A DNA stretch of 64,000 nt from Closterium sp. NIES-65 (taxonomy: Eukaryota > Streptophyta > Zygnematophyceae > Desmidiales > Closteriaceae). A program made the translations under genes and the position numbers. Position 1 is the stretch's first letter. The number at the start of each line of letters is the position of its first letter. Under the pieces are notes generated by a model. It was not told the origin of the DNA and ran no database searches. It saw only the letters and a program-made list of their open reading frames with translations. The DNA lies in the NCBI GenBank assembly GCA_948144175.1, contig CANXME010002326.1, forward strand, positions 62,001 to 126,000, written 5' to 3'. Shown piece after piece: positions 10,776-23,859 of this stretch.

Positions 10776-13700
10776 GGATTGTGGCAAACACGATCGTGGT
10801 GGGCGGTCCAGGATTCGAATAACATTGCTTCACATTTTATACCGGTACGGATTTCGCAGCTTCCCGGGCTCACAAACGCCCTTATATGGGGACGGTTTTT
10901 CATGCGGCGGGCCCGTTTGAAGGCAAAAAGAGCTGGAATCTCGTCCCAAGGTATCTAGGATTGTGGCAAACACGATCGTGGTGGGCGGTCCAGGATTCGA
11001 ATAACATTGCTTCACATTTTATACCGGTACGGATTTCGCAGCTTCCCGGGCTCACAAACGCCCTTATATGGGGACGGTTTTTCATGCGGCGGGCCTGTTT
11101 GAAGGCAAAAAGAGCTGGAATCTCGTCCCAAGGTATCTAGGATTGTGGCAAACACGATCGTGGTGGGCGGTCCAGGATTCGAATAACATTGCTTCACATT
11201 TTATACCGGTACGGATTTCGCAGCTTCCCGGGCTCACAAACGCCCTTATATGGGGACGGTTTTTCATGCGGCGGGCCCGTTTGAAGGCAAAAAGAGCTGG
11301 AATCTCGTCCCAAGGTATCTAGGATTGTGGCAAACACGATCGTGGTGGGCGGTCCAGGATTCGAATAACATTGCTTCACATTTTATACCGGTACGGATTT
11401 CGCAGCTTCCCGGGCTCACAAACGCCCTTATATGGGGACGGTTTTTCATGCGGCGGGCCCGTTTGAAGGCAAAAAGAGCTGGAATCTCGTCCCAAGGTAT
11501 CTAGGATTGTGGCAAACACGATCGTGGTGGGCGGTCCAGGATTCGAATAACATTGCTTCACATTTTATACCGGTACGGATTTCGCAGCTTCCCGGGCTCA
11601 CAAACGCCCTTATATGGGGACGGTTTTTCATGCGGCGGGCCCGTTTGAAGGCAAAAAGAGCTGGAATCTCGTCCCAAGGTATCTAGGATTGTGGCAAACA
11701 CGATCGTGGTGGGCGGTCCAGGATTCGAATAACATTGCTTCACATTTTATACCGGTACGGATTTCGCAGCTTCCCGGGCTCACAAACGCCCTTATATGGG
11801 GACGGTTTTTCATGCGGCGGGCCCGTTTGAAGGCAAAAAGAGCTGGAATCTCGTCCCAAGGTATCTAGGATTGTGGCAAACACGATCGTGGTGGGCGGTC
11901 CAGGATTCGAATAACATTGCTTCACATTTTATACCGGTACGGATTTCGCAGCTTCCCGGGCTCACAAACGCCCTTATATGGGGACGGTTTTTCATGCGGC
12001 GGGCCCGTTTGAAGGCAAAAAGAGCTGGAATCTCGTCCCAAGGTATCTAGGATTGTGGCAAACACGATCGTGGTGGGCGGTCCAGGATTCGAATAACATT
12101 GCTTCACATTTTATACCGGTACGGATTTCGCAGCTTCCCGGGCTCACAAACGCCCTTATATGGGGACGGTTTTTCATGCGGCGGGCCCGTTTGAAGGCAA
12201 AAAGAGCTGGAATTCTCGTCCCAAGGTATCTAGGATTGTGGCAAACACGATCGTGGTGGGCGGTCCAGGATTCGAATAACATTGCTTCACATTTTATACC
12301 GGTACGGATTTCGCAGCTTCCCGGGCTCACAAACGCCCTTATATGGGGACGGTTTTTCATGCGGCGGGCCCGTTTGAAGGCAAAAAGAGCTGGAATCTCG
12401 TCCCAAGGTATCTAGGATTGTGGCAAACACGATCGTGGTGGGCGGTCCAGGATTCGAATAACATTGCTTCACATTTTATACCGGTACGGATTTCGCAGCT
12501 TCCCGGGCTCACAAACGCCCTTATATGGGGACGGTTTTTCATGCGGCGGGCCCTGTTTGAAGGCAAAAAGAGCTGGAATCTCGTCCCAAGGTATCTAGGA
12601 TTGTGGCAAACACGATCGTGGTGGGCGGTCCAGGATTCGAATAACATTGCTTCACATTTTATACCGGTACGGATTTCGCAGCTTCCCGGGCTCACAAACG
12701 CCCTTATATGGGGACGGTTTTTCATGCGGCGGGCCCGTTTGAAGGCAAAAAGAGCTGGAATCTCGTCCCAAGGTATCTAGGATTGTGGCAAACACGATCG
12801 TGGTGGGCGGTCCAGGATTCGAATAACATTGCTTCACATTTTATACCGGTACGGATTTCGCAGCTTCCCGGGCTCACAAACGCCCTTATATGGGGACGGT
12901 TTTTCATGCGGCGGGCCCGTTTGAAGGCAAAAAGAGCTGGAATCTCGTCCCAAGGTATCTAGGATTGTGGCAAACACGATCGTGGTGGGCGGTCCAGGAT
13001 TCGAATAACATTGCTTCACATTTTATACCGGTACGGATTTCGCAGCTTCCCGGGCTCACAAACGCCCTTATATGGGGACGGTTTTTCATGCGGCGGGCCC
13101 GTTTGAAGGCAAAAAGAGCTGGAATCTCGTCCCAAGGTATCTAGGATTGTGGCAAACACGATCGTGGTGGGCGGTCCAGGATTCGAATAACATTGCTTCA
13201 CATTTTATACCGGTACGGATTTCGCAGCTTCCCGGGCTCACAAACGCCCTTATATGGGGACGGTTTTTCATGCGGCGGGCCCGTTTGAAGGCAAAAAGAG
13301 CTGGAATCTCGTCCCAAGGTATCTAGGATTGTGGCAAACACGATCGTGGTGGGCGGTCCAGGATTCGAATAACATTGCTTCACATTTTATACCGGTACGG
13401 ATTTCGCAGCTTCCCGGGCTCACAAACGCCCTTATATGGGGACGGTTTTTCATGCGGCGGGCCCGTTTGAAGGCAAAAAGAGCTGGAATCTCGTCCCAAG
13501 GTATCTAGGATTGTGGCAAACACGATCGTGGTGGGCGGTCCAGGATTCGAATAACATTGCTTCACATTTTATACCGGTACGGATTTCGCAGCTTCCCGGG
13601 CTCACAAACGCCCTTATATGGGGACGGTTTTTCATGCGGCGGGCCCGTTTGAAGGCAAAAAGAGCTGGAATCTCGTCCCAAGGTATCTAGGATTGTGGCA

Positions 13701-16700
13701 AACACGATCGTGGTGGGCGGTCCAGGATTCGAATAACATTGCTTCACATTTTATACCGGTACGGATTTCGCAGCTTCCCGGGCTCACAAACGCCCTTATA
13801 TGGGGACGGTTTTTCATGCGGCGGGCCCGTTTGAAGGCAAAAAGAGCTGGAATCTCGTCCCAAGGTATCTAGGATTGTGGCAAACACGATCGTGGTGGGC
13901 GGTCCAGGATTCGAATAACATTGCTTCACATTTTATACCGGTACGGATTTCGCAGCTTCCCGGGCTCACAAACGCCCTTATATGGGGACGGTTTTTCATG
14001 CGGCGGGCCCGTTTGAAGGCAAAAAGAGCTGGAATCTCGTCCCAAGGTATCTAGGATTGTGGCAAACACGATCGTGGTGGGCGGTCCAGGATTCGAATAA
14101 CATTGCTTCACATTTTATACCGGTACGGATTTCGCAGCTTCCCGGGCTCACAAACGCCCTTATATGGGGACGGTTTTTCATGCGGCGGGCCCGTTTGAAG
14201 GCAAAAAGAGCTGGAATTCTCGTCCCAAGGTATCTAGGATTGTGGCAAACACGATCGTGGTGGGCGGTCCAGGATTCGAATAACATTGCTTCACATTTTA
14301 TACCGGTACGGATTTCGCAGCTTCCCGGGCTCACAAACGCCCTTATATGGGGACGGTTTTTCATGCGGCGGGCCCGTTTGAAGGCAAAAAGAGCTGGAAT
14401 CTCGTCCCAAGGTATCTAGGATTGTGGCAAACACGATCGTGGTGGGCGGTCCAGGATTCGAATAACATTGCTTCACATTTTATACCGGTACGGATTTCGC
14501 AGCTTCCCGGGCTCACAAACGCCCTTATATGGGGACGGTTTTTCATGCGGCGGGCCCGTTTGAAGGCAAAAAGAGCTGGAATCTCGTCCCAAGGTATCTA
14601 GGATTGTGGCAAACACGATCGTGGTGGGCGGTCCAGGATTCGAATAACATTGCTTCACATTTTATACCGGTACGGATTTCGCAGCTTCCCGGGCTCACAA
14701 ACGCCCTTATATGGGGACGGTTTTTCATGCGGCGGGCCCGTTTGAAGGCAAAAAGAGCTGGAATTCTCGTCCCAAGGTATCTAGGATTGTGGCAAACACG
14801 ATCGTGGTGGGCGGTCCAGGATTCGAATAACATTGCTTCACATTTTATACCGGTACGGATTTCGCAGCTTCCCGGGCTCACAAACGCCCTTATATGGGGA
14901 CGGTTTTTCATGCGGCGGGCCCGTTTGAAGGCAAAAAGAGCTGGAATCTCGTCCCAAGGTATCTAGGATTGTGGCAAACACGATCGTGGTGGGCGGTCCA
15001 GGATTCGAATAACATTGCTTCACATTTTATAACGGTACGGATTTCGCAGCTTCCCGGGCTCACAAACGCCCTTATATGGGGACGGTTTTTCATGCGGCGG
15101 GCCCGTTTGAAGGCAAAAAGAGCTGGAATCTCGTCCCAAGGTATCTAGGATTGTGGCAAACACGATCGTGGTGGGCGGTCCAGGATTCGAATAACATTGC
15201 TTCACATTTTATACCGGTACGGATTTCGCAGCTTCCCGGGCTCACAAACGCCCTTATATGGGGACGGTTTTTCATGCGGCGGGCCCGTTTGAAGGCAAAA
15301 AGAGCTGGAATCTCGTCCCAAGGTATCTAGGATTGTGGCAAACACGATCGTGGTGGGCGGTCCAGGATTCGAATAACATTGCTTCACATTTTATACCGGT
15401 ACGGATTTCGCAGCTTCCCGGGCTCACAAACGCCCTTATATGGGGACGGTTTTTCATGCGGCGGGCCCGTTTGAAGGCAAAAAGAGCTGGAATCTCGTCC
15501 CAAGGTATCTAGGATTGTGGCAAACACGATCGTGGTGGGCGGTCCAGGATTCGAATAACATTGCTTCACATTTTATACCGGTACGGATTTCGCAGCTTCC
15601 CGGGCTCACAAACGCCCTTATATGGGGACGGTTTTTCATGCGGCGGGCCCGTTTGAAGGCAAAAAGAGCTGGAATCTCGTCCCAAGGTATCTAGGATTGT
15701 GGCAAACACGATCGTGGTGGGCGGTCCAGGATTCGAATAACATTGCTTCACATTTTATACCGGTACGGATTTCGCAGCTTCCCGGGCTCACAAACGCCCT
15801 TATATGGGGACGGTTTTTCATGCGGCGGGCCCGTTTGAAGGCAAAAAGAGCTGGAATCTCGTCCCAAGGTATCTAGGATTGTGGCAAACACGATCGTGGT
15901 GGGCGGTCCAGGATTCGAATAACATTGCTTCACATTTTATACCGGTACGGATTTCGCAGCTTCCCGGGCTCACAAACGCCCTTATATGGGGACGGTTTTT
16001 CATGCGGCGGGCCCGTTTGAAGGCAAAAAGAGCTGGAATCTCGTCCCAAGGTATCTAGGATTGTGGCAAACACGATCGTGGTGGGCGGTCCAGGATTCGA
16101 ATAACATTGCTTCACATTTTATACCGGTACGGATTTCGCAGCTTCCCGGGCTCACAAACGCCCTTATATGGGGACGGTTTTTCATGCGGCGGGCCCGTTT
16201 GAAGGCAAAAAGAGCTGGAATCTCGTCCCAAGGTATCTAGGATTGTGGCAAACACGATCGTGGTGGGCGGTCCAGGATTCGAATAACATTGCTTCACATT
16301 TTATACCGGTACGGATTTCGCAGCTTCCCGGGCTCACAAACGCCCTTATATGGGGACGGTTTTTCATGCGGCGGGCCCGTTTGAAGGCAAAAAGAGCTGG
16401 AATCTCGTCCCAAGGTATCTAGGATTGTGGCAAACACGATCGTGGTGGGCGGTCCAGGATTCGAATAACATTGCTTCACATTTTATACCGGTACGGATTT
16501 CGCAGCTTCCCGGGCTCACAAACGCCCTTATATGGGGACGGTTTTTCATGCGGCGGGCCCGTTTGAAGGCAAAAAGAGCTGGAATCTCGTCCCAAGGTAT
16601 CTAGGATTGTGGCAAACACGATCGTGGTGGGCGGTCCAGGATTCGAATAACATTGCTTCACATTTTATACCGGTACGGATTTCGCAGCTTCCCGGGCTCA

Positions 16701-17697
16701 CAAACGCCCTTATATGGGGACGGTTTTTCATGCGGCGGGCCCGTTTGAAGGCAAAAAGAGCTGGAATCTCGTCCCAAGGTATCTAGGATTGTGGCAAACA
16801 CGATCGTGGTGGGCGGTCCAGGATTCGAATAACATTGCTTCACATTTTATACCGGTACGGATTTCGCAGCTTCCCGGGCTCACAAACGCCCTTATATGGG
16901 GACGGTTTTTCATGCGGCGGGCCCGTTTGAAGGCAAAAAGAGCTGGAATTCTCGTCCCAAGGTATCTAGGATTGTGGCAAACACGATCGTGGTGGGCGGT
17001 CCAGGATTCGAATAACATTGCTTCACATTTTATACCGGTACGGATTTCGCAGCTTCCCGGGCTCACAAACGCCCTTATATGGGGACGGTTTTTCATGCGG
17101 CGGGCCCGTTTGAAGGCAAAAAGAGCTGGAATTCTCGTCCCAAGGTATCTAGGATTGTGGCAAACACGATCGTGGTGGGCGGTCCAGGATTCGAATAACA
17201 TTGCTTCACATTTTATACCGGTACGGATTTCGCAGCTTCCCGGGCTCACAAACGCCCTTATATGGGGACGGTTTTTCATGCGGCGGGCCCGTTTGAAGGC
17301 AAAAAGAGCTGGAATCTCGTCCCAAGGTATCTAGGATTGTGGCAAACACGATCGTGGTGGGCGGTCCAGGATTCGAATAACATTGCTTCACATTTTATAC
17401 CGGTACGGATTTCGCAGCTTCCCGGGCTCACAAACGCCCTTATATGGGGACGGTTTTTCATGCGGCGGGCCCGTTTGAAGGCAAAAAGAGCTGGAATCTC
17501 GTCCCAAGGTATCTAGGATTGTGGCAAACACGATCGTGGTGGGCGGTCCAGGATTCGAATAACATTGCTTCACATTTTATACCGGTACGGATTTCGCAGC
17601 TTCCCGGGCTCACAAACGCCCTTATATGGGGACGGTTTTTCATGCGGCGGGCCCGTTTGAAGGCAAAAAGAGCTGGAATCTCGTCCCAAGGTATCTA

Positions 17698-17879
17698 GGA
17701 TTGTGGCAAACACGATCGTGGTGGGCGGTCCAGGATTCGAATAACATTGCTTCACATTTTATACCGGTACGGATTTCGCAGCTTCCCGGGCTCACAAACG
17801 CCCTTATATGGGGACGGTTTTTCATGCGGCGGGCCCGTTTGAAGGCAAAAAGAGCTGGATTCTCGTCCCAAGGTATCTA
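17698..17879 (+). repeat. First type 3 monomer (182 bp, site 2 = ATT)
   Basis: This unit reads GGATTCTCG where the reference reads GGAATCTCG (ATT at 17,859-17,861). It is the first unit of this type from the left; none of the 97 units before it has the allele. It could come from type 1 by one A-to-T change or from type 2 by loss of one A. The allele is frequent from 26 kb to the end of the window. Confidence 0.93.
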
Positions 17880-18244
17880 GGATTGTGGCAAACACGATCG
17901 TGGTGGGCGGTCCAGGATTCGAATAACATTGCTTCACATTTTATACCGGTACGGATTTCGCAGCTTCCCGGGCTCACAAACGCCCTTATATGGGGACGGT
18001 TTTTCATGCGGCGGGCCCGTTTGAAGGCAAAAAGAGCTGGAATCTCGTCCCAAGGTATCTAGGATTGTGGCAAACACGATCGTGGTGGGCGGTCCAGGAT
18101 TCGAATAACATTGCTTCACATTTTATACCGGTACGGATTTCGCAGCTTCCCGGGCTCACAAACGCCCTTATATGGGGACGGTTTTTCATGCGGCGGGCCC
18201 GTTTGAAGGCAAAAAGAGCTGGAATTCTCGTCCCAAGGTATCTA

Positions 18245-18383
18245 GGATTGTGGCAAACACGATCGTGGTGGGCGGTCCAGGATTCGAATAACATTGCTTC
18301 ACATTTTATACCGGTACGGATTTCGCAGCTTCCCGGGCTCACAAACGCCCTTATATGGGGACGGTTTTTCATGCGGCGGGCTA
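18245..18383 (+). repeat. Truncated monomer 101 (139 bp, 43-bp deletion)
   Basis: The unit is normal up to GCGGCGGGC (ending 18,381) and then passes directly to TAGGATTG of the next unit. It lacks unit positions 138-180, including the A5 tract and site 2. The two breakpoints share only a single C, which points to end joining or slippage with minimal homology. Confidence 0.95.
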
Positions 18384-20207
18384 GGATTGTGGCAAACACG
18401 ATCGTGGTGGGCGGTCCAGGATTCGAATAACATTGCTTCACATTTTATACCGGTACGGATTTCGCAGCTTCCCGGGCTCACAAACGCCCTTATATGGGGA
18501 CGGTTTTTCATGCGGCGGGCCCGTTTGAAGGCAAAAAGAGCTGGAATCTCGTCCCAAGGTATCTAGGATTGTGGCAAACACGATCGTGGTGGGCGGTCCA
18601 GGATTCGAATAACATTGCTTCACATTTTATACCGGTACGGATTTCGCAGCTTCCCGGGCTCACAAACGCCCTTATATGGGGACGGTTTTTCATGCGGCGG
18701 GCCCGTTTGAAGGCAAAAAGAGCTGGAATCTCGTCCCAAGGTATCTAGGATTGTGGCAAACACGATCGTGGTGGGCGGTCCAGGATTCGAATAACATTGC
18801 TTCACATTTTATACCGGTACGGATTTCGCAGCTTCCCGGGCTCACAAACGCCCTTATATGGGGACGGTTTTTCATGCGGCGGGCCCGTTTGAAGGCAAAA
18901 AGAGCTGGAATTCTCGTCCCAAGGTATCTAGGATTGTGGCAAACACGATCGTGGTGGGCGGTCCAGGATTCGAATAACATTGCTTCACATTTTATACCGG
19001 TACGGATTTCGCAGCTTCCCGGGCTCACAAACGCCCTTATATGGGGACGGTTTTTCATGCGGCGGGCCCGTTTGAAGGCAAAAAGAGCTGGATTCTCGTC
19101 CCAAGGTATCTAGGATTGTGGCAAACACGATCGTGGTGGGCGGTCCAGGATTCGAATAACATTGCTTCACATTTTATACCGGTACGGATTTCGCAGCTTC
19201 CCGGGCTCACAAACGCCCTTATATGGGGACGGTTTTTCATGCGGCGGGCCCGTTTGAAGGCAAAAAGAGCTGGAATTCTCGTCCCAAGGTATCTAGGATT
19301 GTGGCAAACACGATCGTGGTGGGCGGTCCAGGATTCGAATAACATTGCTTCACATTTTATACCGGTACGGATTTCGCAGCTTCCCGGGCTCACAAACGCC
19401 CTTATATGGGGACGGTTTTTCATGCGGCGGGCCCGTTTGAAGGCAAAAAGAGCTGGAATCTCGTCCCAAGGTATCTAGGATTGTGGCAAACACGATCGTG
19501 GTGGGCGGTCCAGGATTCGAATAACATTGCTTCACATTTTATACCGGTACGGATTTCGCAGCTTCCCGGGCTCACAAACGCCCTTATATGGGGACGGTTT
19601 TTCATGCGGCGGGCCCGTTTGAAGGCAAAAAGAGCTGGAATCTCGTCCCAAGGTATCTAGGATTGTGGCAAACACGATCGTGGTGGGCGGTCCAGGATTC
19701 GAATAACATTGCTTCACATTTTATACCGGTACGGATTTCGCAGCTTCCCGGGCTCACAAACGCCCTTATATGGGGACGGTTTTTCATGCGGCGGGCCCGT
19801 TTGAAGGCAAAAAGAGCTGGAATCTCGTCCCAAGGTATCTAGGATTGTGGCAAACACGATCGTGGTGGGCGGTCCAGGATTCGAATAACATTGCTTCACA
19901 TTTTATACCGGTACGGATTTCGCAGCTTCCCGGGCTCACAAACGCCCTTATATGGGGACGGTTTTTCATGCGGCGGGCCCGTTTGAAGGCAAAAAGAGCT
20001 GGAATTCTCGTCCCAAGGTATCTAGGATTGTGGCAAACACGATCGTGGTGGGCGGTCCAGGATTCGAATAACATTGCTTCACATTTTATACCGGTACGGA
20101 TTTCGCAGCTTCCCGGGCTCACAAACGCCCTTATATGGGGACGGTTTTTCATGCGGCGGGCCCGTTTGAAGGCAAAAAGAGCTGGAATTCTCGTCCCAAG
20201 GTATCTA

Positions 20208-21302
20208 GGATTGTGGCAAACACGATCGTGGTGGGCGGTCCAGGATTCGAATAACATTGCTTCACATTTTATACCGGTACGGATTTCGCAGCTTCCCGGG
20301 CTCACAAACGCCCTTATATGGGGACGGTTTTTCATGCGGCGGGCCCGTTTGAAGGCAAAAAGAGCTGGAATTCTCGTCCCAAGGTATCTAGGATTGTGGC
20401 AAACACGATCGTGGTGGGCGGTCCAGGATTCGAATAACATTGCTTCACATTTTATACCGGTACGGATTTCGCAGCTTCCCGGGCTCACAAACGCCCTTAT
20501 ATGGGGACGGTTTTTCATGCGGCGGGCCCGTTTGAAGGCAAAAAGAGCTGGAATCTCGTCCCAAGGTATCTAGGATTGTGGCAAACACGATCGTGGTGGG
20601 CGGTCCAGGATTCGAATAACATTGCTTCACATTTTATACCGGTACGGATTTCGCAGCTTCCCGGGCTCACAAACGCCCTTATATGGGGACGGTTTTTCAT
20701 GCGGCGGGCCCGTTTGAAGGCAAAAAGAGCTGGAATTCTCGTCCCAAGGTATCTAGGATTGTGGCAAACACGATCGTGGTGGGCGGTCCAGGATTCGAAT
20801 AACATTGCTTCACATTTTATACCGGTACGGATTTCGCAGCTTCCCGGGCTCACAAACGCCCTTATATGGGGACGGTTTTTCATGCGGCGGGCCCGTTTGA
20901 AGGCAAAAAGAGCTGGAATCTCGTCCCAAGGTATCTAGGATTGTGGCAAACACGATCGTGGTGGGCGGTCCAGGATTCGAATAACATTGCTTCACATTTT
21001 ATACCGGTACGGATTTCGCAGCTTCCCGGGCTCACAAACGCCCTTATATGGGGACGGTTTTTCATGCGGCGGGCCCGTTTGAAGGCAAAAAGAGCTGGAA
21101 TTCTCGTCCCAAGGTATCTAGGATTGTGGCAAACACGATCGTGGTGGGCGGTCCAGGATTCGAATAACATTGCTTCACATTTTATACCGGTACGGATTTC
21201 GCAGCTTCCCGGGCTCACAAACGCCCTTATATGGGGACGGTTTTTCATGCGGCGGGCCCGTTTGAAGGCAAAAAGAGCTGGAATCTCGTCCCAAGGTATC
21301 TA
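20208..21302 (+). repeat. Three tandem type 2-type 1 dimers (365 bp each)
   Basis: Six units alternate 2-1-2-1-2-1 with dimer starts at 20,208, 20,573 and 20,938. The dimers are identical as far as I can see. A regular alternation this short can also arise by chance where both types are common, so it is only a candidate higher-order unit. Confidence 0.5.
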
Positions 21303-23859
21303 GGATTGTGGCAAACACGATCGTGGTGGGCGGTCCAGGATTCGAATAACATTGCTTCACATTTTATACCGGTACGGATTTCGCAGCTTCCCGGGCTCAC
21401 AAACGCCCTTATATGGGGACGGTTTTTCATGCGGCGGGCCCGTTTGAAGGCAAAAAGAGCTGGAATTCTCGTCCCAAGGTATCTAGGATTGTGGCAAACA
21501 CGATCGTGGTGGGCGGTCCAGGATTCGAATAACATTGCTTCACATTTTATACCGGTACGGATTTCGCAGCTTCCCGGGCTCACAAACGCCCTTATATGGG
21601 GACGGTTTTTCATGCGGCGGGCCCGTTTGAAGGCAAAAAGAGCTGGATTCTCGTCCCAAGGTATCTAGGATTGTGGCAAACACGATCGTGGTGGGCGGTC
21701 CAGGATTCGAATAACATTGCTTCACATTTTATACCGGTACGGATTTCGCAGCTTCCCGGGCTCACAAACGCCCTTATATGGGGACGGTTTTTCATGCGGC
21801 GGGCCCGTTTGAAGGCAAAAAGAGCTGGAATTCTCGTCCCAAGGTATCTAGGATTGTGGCAAACACGATCGTGGTGGGCGGTCCAGGATTCGAATAACAT
21901 TGCTTCACATTTTATACCGGTACGGATTTCGCAGCTTCCCGGGCTCACAAACGCCCTTATATGGGGACGGTTTTTCATGCGGCGGGCCCGTTTGAAGGCA
22001 AAAAGAGCTGGAATCTCGTCCCAAGGTATCTAGGATTGTGGCAAACACGATCGTGGTGGGCGGTCCAGGATTCGAATAACATTGCTTCACATTTTATACC
22101 GGTACGGATTTCGCAGCTTCCCGGGCTCACAAACGCCCTTATATGGGGACGGTTTTTCATGCGGCGGGCCCGTTTGAAGGCAAAAAGAGCTGGAATTCTC
22201 GTCCCAAGGTATCTAGGATTGTGGCAAACACGATCGTGGTGGGCGGTCCAGGATTCGAATAACATTGCTTCACATTTTATACCGGTACGGATTTCGCAGC
22301 TTCCCGGGCTCACAAACGCCCTTATATGGGGACGGTTTTTCATGCGGCGGGCCCGTTTGAAGGCAAAAAGAGCTGGAATTCTCGTCCCAAGGTATCTAGG
22401 ATTGTGGCAAACACGATCGTGGTGGGCGGTCCAGGATTCGAATAACATTGCTTCACATTTTATACCGGTACGGATTTCGCAGCTTCCCGGGCTCACAAAC
22501 GCCCTTATATGGGGACGGTTTTTCATGCGGCGGGCCCGTTTGAAGGCAAAAAGAGCTGGAATCTCGTCCCAAGGTATCTAGGATTGTGGCAAACACGATC
22601 GTGGTGGGCGGTCCAGGATTCGAATAACATTGCTTCACATTTTATACCGGTACGGATTTCGCAGCTTCCCGGGCTCACAAACGCCCTTATATGGGGACGG
22701 TTTTTCATGCGGCGGGCCCGTTTGAAGGCAAAAAGAGCTGGAATTCTCGTCCCAAGGTATCTAGGATTGTGGCAAACACGATCGTGGTGGGCGGTCCAGG
22801 ATTCGAATAACATTGCTTCACATTTTATACCGGTACGGATTTCGCAGCTTCCCGGGCTCACAAACGCCCTTATATGGGGACGGTTTTTCATGCGGCGGGC
22901 CCGTTTGAAGGCAAAAAGAGCTGGAATTCTCGTCCCAAGGTATCTAGGATTGTGGCAAACACGATCGTGGTGGGCGGTCCAGGATTCGAATAACATTGCT
23001 TCACATTTTATACCGGTACGGATTTCGCAGCTTCCCGGGCTCACAAACGCCCTTATATGGGGACGGTTTTTCATGCGGCGGGCCCGTTTGAAGGCAAAAA
23101 GAGCTGGATTCTCGTCCCAAGGTATCTAGGATTGTGGCAAACACGATCGTGGTGGGCGGTCCAGGATTCGAATAACATTGCTTCACATTTTATACCGGTA
23201 CGGATTTCGCAGCTTCCCGGGCTCACAAACGCCCTTATATGGGGACGGTTTTTCATGCGGCGGGCCCGTTTGAAGGCAAAAAGAGCTGGAATTCTCGTCC
23301 CAAGGTATCTAGGATTGTGGCAAACACGATCGTGGTGGGCGGTCCAGGATTCGAATAACATTGCTTCACATTTTATACCGGTACGGATTTCGCAGCTTCC
23401 CGGGCTCACAAACGCCCTTATATGGGGACGGTTTTTCATGCGGCGGGCCCGTTTGAAGGCAAAAAGAGCTGGAATTCTCGTCCCAAGGTATCTAGGATTG
23501 TGGCAAACACGATCGTGGTGGGCGGTCCAGGATTCGAATAACATTGCTTCACATTTTATACCGGTACGGATTTCGCAGCTTCCCGGGCTCACAAACGCCC
23601 TTATATGGGGACGGTTTTTCATGCGGCGGGCCCGTTTGAAGGCAAAAAGAGCTGGAATTCTCGTCCCAAGGTATCTAGGATTGTGGCAAACACGATCGTG
23701 GTGGGCGGTCCAGGATTCGAATAACATTGCTTCACATTTTATACCGGTACGGATTTCGCAGCTTCCCGGGCTCACAAACGCCCTTATATGGGGACGGTTT
23801 TTCATGCGGCGGGCCCGTTTGAAGGCAAAAAGAGCTGGAATCTCGTCCCAAGGTATCTA

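Larger units (their letters stand above)
1..17697 (+). repeat. Left block, monomers 1-97: type 1 rich, variant rich
   Basis: Ninety units are type 1, seven are type 2 and none is type 3. This block holds nearly all other variants. Site 1 reads CCTG in units starting 366, 1276, 1855, 2037, 2400, 2764, 2946, 3128, 3674, 5677, 7863, 8773 and 10958; CCCTG (+1 bp) in 1, 911, 5312, 7133 and 12415; CCG (-1 bp) in 730 and 2219. Other variants are T-to-G at 659, 2511 and 4513; T-to-C at 670 and 2704; an inserted C near 1613; G-to-T at 820; A-to-G at 1319 and 5720; G-to-A at 2794; A-to-T at 2839; and C-to-A at 6471, 8293 and 15032. Variant density falls from left to right inside the block. Confidence 0.93.
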
